Shown: positions 15,871 through 23,928 of the stretch, in pieces
Position numbering within the stretch: the first letter of the stretch is position 1
Layout of the letters: each line of letters begins with the position of its first letter
Assembly: GCF_000337795.1 (NCBI RefSeq)
Contig: NZ_AOLP01000017.1
Span: 124,001-188,000 of the forward strand
Source of the DNA: Haloferax denitrificans ATCC 35960
GTDB lineage: Archaea; Halobacteriota; Halobacteria; Halobacteriales; Haloferacaceae
Direction: 5' to 3'
Length of the DNA stretch: 64,000 nucleotides
Program-made: the position numbers and the translations under genes
Notes under the pieces: generated by a model
What the model was told of the DNA's origin: nothing
The model's input: the letters and a program-made list of their open reading frames with translations, nothing else
The model's database searches: none

Positions 15871-16063
15871 CCTAATTCATGTTACCAGTAATAGTTCTGG
15901 TGCACAACACAAGGTAACTGGTCACAAGATAGAGAGCAACCAAAACCGTGCGGAGAGGTCGTGGCTGCGCGCGCAGCACCGCAGGTGCGAGCACGGAGCG
16001 GTGGGTGGGGAGGTGGGGCCGGGGTGGTGGAGACGTAAAAAAGAACACACCCACCGGCGACGC
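15871..16063. other. Intergenic region carrying the promoter of the STAND-like gene
   Basis: GC rises abruptly at about 15950, marking the edge of the low-GC insert. No gene seen; a G-rich stretch runs across 15980-16030. Confidence 0.4.
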
Positions 16064-16915
16064 CTACTCAGCCCACCACGCCTCGCGCGCTGGGAAGCTA
16101 ATGTCGGACCACCCCGTCACGGCCACCGACACACGCCCACCGTACCAGCTCTTTGCGACGTTCCGCAGCGTCACCCGCTCGCCTTCTCTGACAGCCGGTT
16201 TTCTCGACTTGGCCCAAATAGTGAATTTCGTCGTTCCAGTCTCGTCCTCAATGAGTCCCACTTGTTGAATTGCGCTACTCAGAGGCTCCCAAAGGGTCTT
16301 CACACGACCTTCTATCGACACCTCACGACGACTGACCTCGCTGACCGCCGCAATCGGAATTACCGTCCCGGGTGCTTGTTGGAACTCCTCGAATACACCC
16401 ACGACCGCGCTCATCATCGAGTTCCCGTCTGCGACTACCTCGGCCAGCCGCCGACTGATCGCCGCCCTCGACCACGCATCGAGTTTCGACTGGATTCGTC
16501 CTGCTTCTCTGTTCACAACGCCCAACTGTTCAGCCGTCAGTTGCTCACGCGGGTCTGCCTCCTCGGGGTCGGCCCACCGATTCACACACCCTGCGCGTTT
16601 CTTGAATTCTCTCGTTGCTTCGATACTCGACTGTTCCACCGCCGTCTTCGTCCGTGCTTCTCGACTCGACGTCTGTCTCCGGTCCCACCGTGCACGCGTC
16701 TGTTCGATTTCCCATTCACGTGCAGCCAGCCGCTCTTCTTCCGCGAGGGTCAGTCCCCGACCAACCGCTTCAGGATTGTTCAGGTCAACCTTGGCTTGGA
16801 TTTCGAGTTCAACCGTAGGATGGAGCGCTGGCGTCTCATCGACTACGTCGTCGTCGACTGTCGAGGGGTGATTGCTGTGCGAAACTTCATTACTGAACTG
16901 CTTCTTACTACTCAT
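16064..16915 (-). CDS. RPA/SSB-like OB-fold DNA-binding protein
   Basis: 283 aa from the ATG at 16913-16915. Residues 1-60 are acidic and probably disordered; 60-160 are charged helical; the C-terminal ~110 residues are an OB fold (VSIEGRVKTLWEPL, GTTKFTIWAKS, VREGERVTLRNVAKSWYGGR). Haloarchaeal plasmids and integrative elements often carry such RPA-like proteins, presumably for replication or transfer of single-stranded DNA. Immediately upstream is a 1-kb GC-rich non-coding tract with hairpin repeats. Confidence 0.75.
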   Translation of the reverse strand: MSSKKQFSNEVSHSNHPSTVDDDVVDETPALHPTVELEIQAKVDLNNPEAVGRGLTLAEEERLAAREWEIEQTRARWDRRQTSSREARTKTAVEQSSIEATREFKKRAGCVNRWADPEEADPREQLTAEQLGVVNREAGRIQSKLDAWSRAAISRRLAEVVADGNSMMSAVVGVFEEFQQAPGTVIPIAAVSEVSRREVSIEGRVKTLWEPLSSAIQQVGLIEDETGTTKFTIWAKSRKPAVREGERVTLRNVAKSWYGGRVSVAVTGWSDISFPAREAWWAE

Positions 16916-17162
16916 TGCTGTTACCTGAAAGGCGCTCACTCGGCGTCTTCTTCCGACATCACGACTCTCCAGCCGCAGTGTTCTCACAGACTGACCGACA
17001 CCAATCGTCTCACGGCGACGCCGCCGCGCCTTCGCCGGCTTGTCCGGCGCGGCGCGTCGCCAACAGGTGTCCCCCACAGACGAGCGCGGGGGTGAACCTT
17101 GAGGTGAGCGCGCGGTCAGGGCAGTCAATCTACCGACCCGCGGGTCGTCGACCCCGTGCAGG

Positions 17163-17184
17163 CCGTCCGTCGTAGACGCAACGG
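17163..17184. repeat. GNA-triloop hairpin repeat, copy 1
   Basis: Outer arms CCGT/ACGG enclose inner hairpin CGTC-GTA-GACG. Part of a family with copies at 17316-17337 and 17757-17778 that differ only in the middle loop base. Confidence 0.7.
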
Positions 17185-17315
17185 CTGAACCGGGACGACG
17201 AGACGGCAAGCGGGAGGTTGACAGTCCTGAACGGCGTCGCATACGGCCACAGCGAGGCCGCAGAGAGCGAGGACCCGCTGGAACAGCACCGCGCCCGGAC
17301 CCGCACGAGCCTGTC

Positions 17316-17337
17316 CCGTCCGTCGAAGACGCAACGG
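17316..17337. repeat. GNA-triloop hairpin repeat, copy 2
   Basis: CGTC-GAA-GACG inside CCGT/ACGG arms, 153 nt after copy 1. Confidence 0.7.
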
Positions 17338-17614
17338 AAACGCCTCGTGCGGCAGCCCGGTGCGGGCTGGACGCCCGCGGACCCACAGCTCGTCGCGGCC
17401 GAGTTTGAGCGCACGCCCGGCAGGCCGCACAGCCGGCCCTGAGTGAGCCCCGGACCGTGGCATATGGGGGTGAGCACGGCGACCCCCAGTAGCCACCGCA
17501 GCCCGGGTGAACGAGGGGTGAGGGCAAGTGCCCGAACGGCGAGCAGCCCGCCCGGACCGCGCAAGCGGCCACGTCTGAACCAGCCGGCCGGCGGCGCGAC
17601 CGCATCGAGGGAGC

Positions 17615-17627
17615 GCTGACGCAACGG
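17615..17627. repeat. GNA-triloop hairpin repeat, half copy
   Basis: Only the right half (GACGCAACGG) is conserved. It ends 151 nt before the end of the last full copy, close to the 153-nt spacing of copies 1 and 2. Confidence 0.5.
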
Positions 17628-17756
17628 CTGGTGAAGATGCAGCCAGCCCGGTCTCGGTCATGGCCCGGACGCGGGCCGAGCGCTCGCAGGCCCGCCCTCG
17701 GGGCTGACCGGTATCGGGTGGCTGCACGCGGCCCGACCCGGCCCCGAGACCGTGCC

Positions 17757-17778
17757 CCGTCCGTCGCAGACGCAACGG
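17757..17778. repeat. GNA-triloop hairpin repeat, copy 3
   Basis: CGTC-GCA-GACG inside CCGT/ACGG arms. Confidence 0.7.
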
Positions 17779-17995
17779 AAGCGCGAAACGCCCGGGCCCG
17801 GCAGGAACGGACTGCCCGCCGGAGCGCGCACAACCCGAGCAGTCGCCCCCAAGCGTACGGACGCGCGTCGTGTTCACTTTGGGAGCGACGCTTGGGAGAC
17901 GCCCACTACTCGGTCACGTCGTCGATGAACTGCTTGGAGAGACCCGACGTGACAGCCAGCAATATCGTCACATGTTCTCGGTCCGAAGTGTTCGC

Positions 17996-18676
17996 ATGGG
18001 ACTCGAAATTGATGAGGAGCGCTTGGGGGCCGTCCTCGAAGCGCTTCCGACCGCTGCACACGACGGCGTCGGCCGACACGCTCACTTCACTCGCCAAAAG
18101 TACGAGACCATCTACGGAATTACACCCGGGACGATTGAGGACCACCTCGATACTGTTTTCAGCATCACCATTCGCCAACGAGCTGGACCCCAAAGCATCG
18201 AACAGGTTGAGACCGCTCGAGAGGCGTTCGATGCCGAGACGTTTCGGTCGCTGGACCCCCACGCAGACGCGTACGCGTACCTCACCGATATCGAGGGTGT
18301 CGGCCCGAAAATCGCCAACGAGTATCTTCGCAAGGTCGTCCACGCGTTCAGCTTCAAGGAGACGTGGTGTGCCGACCTGTACGTCCCGCTCGACCAGCAC
18401 GTGGTCGCCGCCCTCGTCGAAACCGGCTGTCTTCTCGACGGCGAGGTGCGACCTGAGAAGACGAAACCGAGCGCGCTGTTGAACTTGAATCCCGAGAGCA
18501 ATCCACGGACACGACTCTCCGCAAGCGCACTCCAAGCGGCGTTCAAACGGGTCGCCGAAACACAGGGAACCGAGCGAATCGCTTTCGACGAACTCTGGTC
18601 GGAACACAAGTTCTTCCTCTCGATTCCAGAGTTTCGAGACAAAAGCTGTCTGAGTGAGTTACTCGAATCGAGGTGA
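17996..18676 (+). CDS. Helix-hairpin-helix protein, endonuclease III/DNA-glycosylase-like
   Basis: 226 aa from the ATG at 17996 (MGLEIDEERLGAVLEALP). The extension back to 17870 reads as poorly coding; an ATG at 17972 is also possible. The centre has a clear HhH motif, DIEGVGPKIANEYLRKVV, preceded by helices as in HhH-GPD proteins, and later WCADLYVPLDQHVVAAL with an Asp placed like the GPD aspartate. No FeS cysteine cluster is seen. Base excision or structure-specific DNA binding is inferred, not shown. Confidence 0.6.
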   Translation: MGLEIDEERLGAVLEALPTAAHDGVGRHAHFTRQKYETIYGITPGTIEDHLDTVFSITIRQRAGPQSIEQVETAREAFDAETFRSLDPHADAYAYLTDIEGVGPKIANEYLRKVVHAFSFKETWCADLYVPLDQHVVAALVETGCLLDGEVRPEKTKPSALLNLNPESNPRTRLSASALQAAFKRVAETQGTERIAFDELWSEHKFFLSIPEFRDKSCLSELLESR

Positions 18677-18726
18677 GAACGATGGGCCACGACGACTTTA
18701 CTTCTGTATCACTTCTGAGAGAATCG

Positions 18727-18990
18727 ATGAGTCTACTCACTGCAGTCGTCGTGTTCCTCGTCGGCTTCGTCTCGGGGGTTGTGGTTCGAACGGTGGCCGG
18801 ACTCGCAGCCATCGTTGCACTTCTGTTAGTCGTCTTCGGCGTGGCCGCGCCAGATATCGGCCTCATCAATTATATCGCGACACAGTACTACCAGGGGAAT
18901 GAACTGCTCTTCCTCGCTGGGCTCCTGTTTGGGATCGACGCCAAACAGACTCGGCGAGTCGTCGTCAACCGCGGAACAAGTTCGAAGTGA
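18727..18990 (+). CDS. Small membrane protein
   Basis: 87 aa from MSLLTAVVVFLVG. Two strong transmembrane helices (about residues 2-20 and 23-43) and a weaker third (LLFLAGLLFGI), then a basic tail. No family recognised. It follows the HhH gene by 50 nt on the same strand. Its 3' end overlaps by about 100 nt the 3' end of a minus-strand ORF. Confidence 0.6.
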   Translation: MSLLTAVVVFLVGFVSGVVVRTVAGLAAIVALLLVVFGVAAPDIGLINYIATQYYQGNELLFLAGLLFGIDAKQTRRVVVNRGTSSK

Positions 18991-19274
18991 CCCAAGAGGA
19001 CCGTCCCTGTGTTTACGTCACTAACAGCCAACCGTTCGCGCACCGGCGCTGTTCGAGCCAGCAGTCGCGTGTACGCCGTCGTATCCCGCCCGGGGGGCCA
19101 CGAAACTCCATCCAGTTCGTCGACGACGACAGCCGTCCGCAACAGTAACTGGACGAATTGCGCGGGGGCGACACCTTCGTCCGCGTAGAGGCGAAGCCAC
19201 GCGTACAGTTCGAATGCCATCCGTTGTTCGGTCGCGCTATCGACAGTCTGCTCCCTCTCGCAGTTTAGACACAT
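18888..19274 (-). CDS. Hypothetical protein with N-terminal CxxC
   Basis: 128 aa. MCLNCEREQTVDSATEQRM begins with a CxxC; the middle (ELYAWLRLYADEGVAPAQFV) is helical. The last ~25 residues are antisense to the membrane-protein gene and look non-native. A strong hairpin at 19300-19321 lies 26 nt upstream, the same placement as the leader motif of other element genes, which supports expression. No family recognised. Confidence 0.45.
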   Translation of the reverse strand: MCLNCEREQTVDSATEQRMAFELYAWLRLYADEGVAPAQFVQLLLRTAVVVDELDGVSWPPGRDTTAYTRLLARTAPVRERLAVSDVNTGTVLLGHFELVPRLTTTRRVCLASIPNRSPARKSSSFPW

Positions 19275-19299
19275 TGTGAATCAACACAGGCCAGAACAC

Positions 19300-19321
19300 G
19301 CGCCTGCACCTCTGCAGGCGC
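19300..19321 (-). promoter_or_regulatory. Leader hairpin upstream of the CxxC gene
   Basis: Perfect 9-bp inverted repeat, GCGCCTGCA / TGCAGGCGC, with a CCTC loop, 26 nt before the start codon. Its sequence differs from the shared leader motif but its position is alike. A TATA-like GTATTTCA lies just beyond it on the minus strand. Confidence 0.5.
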
Positions 19322-19539
19322 ACCATGAAATACGAAAGCGCACACGAGTCGAACACAGACGCGACGACGACCGACCAGGCACCGGGTGGGAGTGAACGGG
19401 GCCGCGGCGAGGACGACGACGGCCGACTGTAGCACCGCAGGCCGAAGGCCGAGGCGCGCACGGCGGCCCTCGAGTCGTCGCCGCGGGGGCGTTCAAAACG
19501 ACTGTGCGTAGGTCACAAAAGGAATGAAAGCGCGATGAG

Positions 19540-20150
19540 CTAGGCACCGATTGCGTTCAGCAGTCGAGACAGCCAGTAGTCAGTCACGCCAGTTGGTGCT
19601 GTTGGGTCCGTTCCAAGGTCAACCTCTTCGGTATCACCATATCCATCCCCATCAGTATCTACTTGCAATGGGTCCGTGTGGTGGCGTGTGACCTCGTCCC
19701 CGTCAGAAAGGCCGTCACTATCAGTATCTACCTGCAATGGGTTCGTGCCCGTATCGGAGACTTCTCGTGTGTCGACAAGCCCATCGCGGTCCGTATCTTC
19801 CTGTGTTGGGTCCGTGTTGTGAATCGTGACTTCCGCATGGTCCTCGAGGCTATCACCGTCAGTATCCAGCGCCGTCGGATTGGTACCGACATCATTCACT
19901 TCGTCCCCATCAGAGAGTCCGTCCCCATCGGAGTCCATATTCGTCGGGTCGGTCCCAAGTGACACCTCACGCCCGTCGGTAAGGCCATCGGTGTCACTAT
20001 CGGCCATCACAGGGTCACTCCCGTGTGACTGTTCGTCCCCATCAGGGAGTCCGTCTCCATCGGAGTCACTCATTGTTGGGTTCGTCGGTCCTGAAACCTC
20101 TACACTATCAGTAAGCCCGTCACCATCTGAATCTGCAGACAGGCCGAGTG
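19540..20150 (-). pseudogene. Calcium-binding thrombospondin type 3 repeat protein, N terminus missing
   Basis: About 200 aa made of eight or so D-x-D-x-D-G-L-x-D repeats (SDSDGDGLTDSVEV, DTDGDGYGDTEEV) and a short tail, YWLSRLLNAIGA. Such repeats bind Ca and belong to exported haloarchaeal proteins. No signal peptide or plausible start codon precedes the first repeat; the upstream frame is Arg-rich and unrelated. It is therefore probably the 3' remnant of a larger surface-protein gene cut by element insertion or deletion. Confidence 0.65.
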
Positions 20151-20348
20151 TCCGTCTACGTCTGTGACGACCCACTCCCACAGTATCTCGGATTGTTTGA
20201 CCAGACCGCGATGCAGGTCGGGAGTTGTGGTAACAATGGCATCCCTTATGCGCTGCTTGAGACAGATGACGATGATTCGTTTGCGTGGGCAGAACGCAAA
20301 TATGGATTATACAAGACCAACGCGACACTATTAGCAGGGCCATCGTAG
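20148..20348 (+). other. Short open frame, possible gene remnant
   Basis: 66 codons. The C-terminal half (SFAWAERKYGLYKTNATLL) looks like the tail helix of a haloarchaeal regulator or transposase; the first part is not recognisable. It begins where the thrombospondin-repeat homology ends, so it may be a second fragment at the same junction. Weak evidence. Confidence 0.2.
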
Positions 20349-21247
20349 TTGAAGGCAGCAATTTTCAGTGATCTGCCTGCGAAATAGGTTGCGACACTAC
20401 GCAATAGAACGGACAGTGGTCATATTATCACAACCACACATAGAGCAGGAATTATGTCGGGCCATCGTGACCGATGATCACTATTCAGTCCACATCCGCG
20501 CGGTCGTTCGTTCGGTTGCGGCCAACAACAGATTCCTTCGACTTCGCGACGGTTACCGCACATTCACGAGGCTCATAATCAGGTCCGATTCTACACCCGT
20601 GGTGACGAGGTAAAACCGGGACACACGCGCTACACCCCCAGTTTCCAGGGATGTACATGGGCGGCCTGTTTCCGCAAGGGTGTACTCGGGTCTGACCGGC
20701 GTCGGGGTGTAGCGAACCGGTGTCGAGACCACTCAGTTCACCCTCACCGTCACCCCGTGTTGCTCGGATACCTCACACTTGACCACGCTCGGGACGGTTT
20801 GGATTCGAGGCCAGTTCTGTTCGCTGGCGCTCACACTCGTCTGGGTGCCACTGTTTACGGTTGGTGAGTTTCCTTTATCCCGAGTACAATCCATCGTACG
20901 GGGGGTGTATCGCCTGTTTTCGAGAGTGGTGATTCGGACCTGTTGCGTCGCGTTCTCCCCGACTGACTCGTCGCGACATCTCCTTGTGTATCACCTCACG
21001 ACAAGCCCGTCTCCCCCGTGTTCGCTCGCCAGCACACTTCTCTCACGCGTTGCTCGACTCGAACAAGTGGCCGGCGATTGCCGACTTTGTGTAGGATATT
21101 GCGATGGCTGGGTTTGTTGGGTCGACACCGTGGCAGAGGGGATGTTGTTGCGGGCGTGTGCAAGGGGTGTACTCCAGCCGAAAGAGAGGTTTCAACGTCC
21201 ACGTCTTCGACGGCTTCGCCCAACTCTTGATGCTCTCGACCCATAGG
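20349..21247. other. Gene-poor region with GGGTGTA repeats
   Basis: About 900 nt without a recognisable gene. Six copies of GGGTGTA, in both orientations, lie at about 20594, 20631, 20679, 20706, 20903 and 21166. The second copy reads, in reverse, TGGAAACTGGGGGTGTA, which resembles haloarchaeal origin recognition boxes with their G-tract. Confidence 0.5.
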
Positions 21248-21670
21248 ATGTTCGTCACCAACGCTGGCGCGACCGAGACGACCGAGCCACCGCCGCTGGA
21301 CGACGTCGTCGAGACGACCGAGGACGCGGTCGAACTGGCGACCGCGGGCGTCGCGGGTCGGTACGACTGGGCCGAGAGAGACGCCGCCGTCGCGGACTTC
21401 CGCTCGCGGCTCGACCCCGCGCTGTCGAACGTCGAACGCGCGCGGGCCGGAGGCGTCGCGCTGACGACGAACGACTCGGCGGCCGGAACGTGGGCGTTCA
21501 GGAACTGCCCCGACGGTCCGTACCGGGAGTTCGGACCCTGCGTCGCCGACGACGGCGTCGTCGTGCAAGAGCGCGCGGGCGAGACGGCCGTCGTCGCCGT
21601 CCTCGTGGACGTGCGCATCGCCACGCCGCGGTCGCGAACGGACCTGACGGTCGCCGTGCGCCCGGACTGA
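21248..21670 (+). pseudogene. Probable 5'-truncated gene at the element boundary
   Basis: 140 codons from an in-frame ATG; the frame is open back to 21104 but the upstream part is unlike coding sequence. High-GC haloarchaeal codon use begins near 21250 (DDVVETTEDAVELATAGVAG). It reads like the C-terminal part of a haloarchaeal secreted or pilin-related protein (WAFRNCPDGPYREFGPC), but no family is certain. The GC jump and missing N terminus suggest that the accessory element ends here. Confidence 0.4.
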
Positions 21671-22115
21671 ACGCCGCCGCGGCGGGCGTCTCGCGTCCGG
21701 AGAAACGCCCGGATTATCGACGGCCACATGAATGACAATCTATCGAGGAATATAGAGTAACAACAATATATTAGAATGTATCGAGAGGCCAGACGTCGAA
21801 TCGGTGTTCCGGGACAGAAACGCTCGAAAATAGGATTACACAGCGTTCTAAACGGTGAACAGACGTGAGTTCCTCTCTTCGGACCCACACGACGGATTCA
21901 CGTGAAAAGACACGGTATCCGGTAGACTCTGGCGGTTCTGAGGTGTTTCTCAGCAACTTCGGCGATTATATATTTTGGGAAACATATATTTTTCCAATAT
22001 ATGATAGATATTAGGTATTTGGTTCTCGAATCGGGGCAGGCAGACGTCTCCGCGGCGGGCCGTGCGCCTCTGCGGACACCTCGCTGGGATGCGTCGCCGA
22101 CCGACTCGAAACGGC
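21671..22115. other. Intergenic region with an AT-rich patch
   Basis: 445 nt. The stretch 21960-22020 is very AT-rich, with several TATATTT/AAATATA words that could be promoters or a curved region. No gene seen. Confidence 0.4.
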
Positions 22116-22763
22116 TCAGTACGACAGCGTCCACTGGCGGTCGATGAGCCAGTCGTCCAACTTCCCGAGCGGGTCCTCTTCGACGTGCGTCCCGTGGCTC
22201 ACGAGGACCGTCTCGATGTCGTAGTCGAACAGTTTGACGAGGTTCCGCTCGGCCTCCTCGTGGCTCAGGTCGTTGAACTGCGCCGCCGGCGGGACGAGGA
22301 ACCCCGGCGGGAGACCGCGGCGGTCCGACCCCTCGACCACGTCGCCGGCGATGAACACGCCGTCGTCCTCCAAGAGCAGGCCGCTGTTTGCGACCGTGTG
22401 GCCCGGGACCTGCACGATTCGAATCCCGCCGTCGAGCACCTCGTCGTGGCGGAAGTGGCGGTCGGCCTCGACGTCGAGCGCGTCGTAGAACCCCTTCGCG
22501 CCGCCGGGAACGAGCAGTTCGGGGTCAAACGCGTCAAGCACGGCGGGGGTCCCGCCGAAGTGTCCCTCGTCGCCGTGGGTGATGACGAGCCGGTCGACGC
22601 CGCCGAACTCCGACTCCAGAATCTCGACTAACTCCTCGGCGTCGTCGGGGAACGCCGCGTCGACCAGCGTGGTCGTGCCGGTCGGTCGGTCCTCGATGAC
22701 GAACACGCGGACGTGGTCGAACTGTATCGTGTACACTCCGTCTGCGACTGCGGTCACTGTCAT
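22116..22763 (-). CDS. MBL-fold metallohydrolase with altered metal motif
   Basis: 215 aa. Full-length MBL fold: N-terminal strands, THGDEGHFGG in place of HxHxDH, PGHTVANSG and IAGDVV (later ligands), and a C-terminal SHGTH. In the first motif two usual ligands differ (H-G-D-E-G-H), so activity or metal content may be unusual. It is closely related to the 215-aa protein at 26221-26868, so the two are paralogues. Substrate unknown; haloarchaeal proteins of this type are often annotated as glyoxalase II-like. Confidence 0.85.
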   Translation of the reverse strand: MTVTAVADGVYTIQFDHVRVFVIEDRPTGTTTLVDAAFPDDAEELVEILESEFGGVDRLVITHGDEGHFGGTPAVLDAFDPELLVPGGAKGFYDALDVEADRHFRHDEVLDGGIRIVQVPGHTVANSGLLLEDDGVFIAGDVVEGSDRRGLPPGFLVPPAAQFNDLSHEEAERNLVKLFDYDIETVLVSHGTHVEEDPLGKLDDWLIDRQWTLSY

Positions 22764-22914
22764 GTGCAGTCGACGCTACGACGAGCCGCGATAAAAAGGG
22801 GGACGCGCGTTCTCACGCGCGTGTAACGGGTATCCGGCCGTCGGCAACCGACCGCCGGCAACCGACCGCCGGCACCGAGCGGCGGGTGGCCGAGAGTTGC
22901 CACCCCGAACGACG

Positions 22915-23346
22915 CTACTCCGCGTCGGCGAGGGTCGACACGACGGGACACGACGCGTTCAGGAGAATCGACTGGGCGACGCTCCCGAACAGCATCTTTC
23001 CGGTGCGCGAGCGGCGTCGCGGGCTCACCACGATGTAGCTCGCGTCCTGCGCTTCGGCGTACTCGATGACTTCGTCGGCCGGGTTGCCGACGAGCCCCAC
23101 CGTCTCGTACGGGACGTCCAGCCCCGACACGGAGTCTGCGGCCATCTCGGCGGCCGCCGACCGAATCTGTTCCATGTCCTTCGGCGCTTCGGCCTGCGCG
23201 CTCGTCAGTCCGAGGTCGACGAACTCCGAGCGGGTCAGCGCGTGGACGACGTGGACCTGTTCGTCGAACGCCGCCGCCAGCGATGCGGCTTCCGTGACAA
23301 CGTGTGATGACCGACCTGAACGGTCGACCGCTGCAACAACGACCAT
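22915..23346 (-). CDS. Universal stress protein (UspA family)
   Basis: 143 aa from the ATG at 23344-23346. Single Usp domain: MVVVAAVDRSGRS at the start (nucleotide-binding strand) and the C-terminal SPRRRSRTGKMLFGSVAQSI, a variant of the GxxGxxxGSVA ATP-binding motif. Usp genes often accompany solute transporters in haloarchaea; the tctBA operon lies just upstream on the same strand. Confidence 0.85.
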   Translation of the reverse strand: MVVVAAVDRSGRSSHVVTEAASLAAAFDEQVHVVHALTRSEFVDLGLTSAQAEAPKDMEQIRSAAAEMAADSVSGLDVPYETVGLVGNPADEVIEYAEAQDASYIVVSPRRRSRTGKMLFGSVAQSILLNASCPVVSTLADAE

Positions 23347-23928
23347 ATGACCGTGTACCACGGTGGGATATAATATCGTTTCGCCGAATCCCACTCGAAG
23401 CGACCGCGGAGCGCCGCGTCGACGCGACTCGCGGCCTCGATTCGCGGACTCGACAGCCGACGCGACTCGTGAATTCGACCGTCGAACCGGGCGTACTTTC
23501 AACGATGTCGTAATCAACTCGAAATCGGACGAAATTCGTGACACAGGTACGTCTGTAATTCCGAGACGAATAGACAGAAAATTACCCCTGTCTTTCAACA
23601 TCATCGAAATAATGGCGGTCAGTTCAATCGGTTCGCCCGCGACATCGACGCGGTCGCGTGGGGCTGTGGGAAGCGGGCGAACACAGAAGCAACTGGGGAG
23701 GGCGGATGAGAAACGAAGAGGACAGCAGGTAAACGGAGAGAACAGGTTCAGCCAGCCGTCGTGACCAGTCTCGGTGTCGACCCCGGGCGCTCGCCTCGTC
23801 GGCTGGCGAAGCGTCGCACGCGTCGAGAACGCCGGGTGGTCGGTGCGCTGGTCGGGTGCAAACGGCGGGACGGAACCAGACGGAGGAACGAACGCGGCGT
23901 GAGAAAAGCGGTGAGGTCTGCGGCGTCG
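23347..23928. other. Intergenic region, nothing recognised
   Basis: About 580 nt between tctA and uspA. Open frames here are Arg/Ser-rich shadows. The uspA promoter should lie within about 50 nt of 23346 (ATATTATATCCCACC on the minus strand, near 23365). Confidence 0.4.

Larger units (their letters stand above)
16916..17995. other. GC-rich non-coding tract with hairpin repeats
   Basis: About 1.08 kb with no convincing gene. Open frames are long only because GC is very high; their translations are Arg/Gly/Pro-rich and mutually overlapping. It holds three full copies and one half copy of a GNA-loop hairpin (17163, 17316, 17615, 17757). Candidate roles are a non-coding RNA, a replication or transfer origin, or recombination sites. 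It is flanked by an OB-fold ssDNA-binding protein gene and a helix-hairpin-helix gene. Confidence 0.6.

Noticed and set aside
16916..17877. Long Arg/Gly/Pro-rich open frames on both strands, up to 589 codons
   Set aside because: They arise from extreme GC with few stop codons, overlap each other in all frames and match no family. Only the part from 16915 downstream on the minus strand codes for the OB-fold protein.
20148..20348. 66-codon frame as an intact gene
   Set aside because: Only its C-terminal half looks protein-like and it starts at a breakpoint of another fragment, so it is listed only as a possible remnant.
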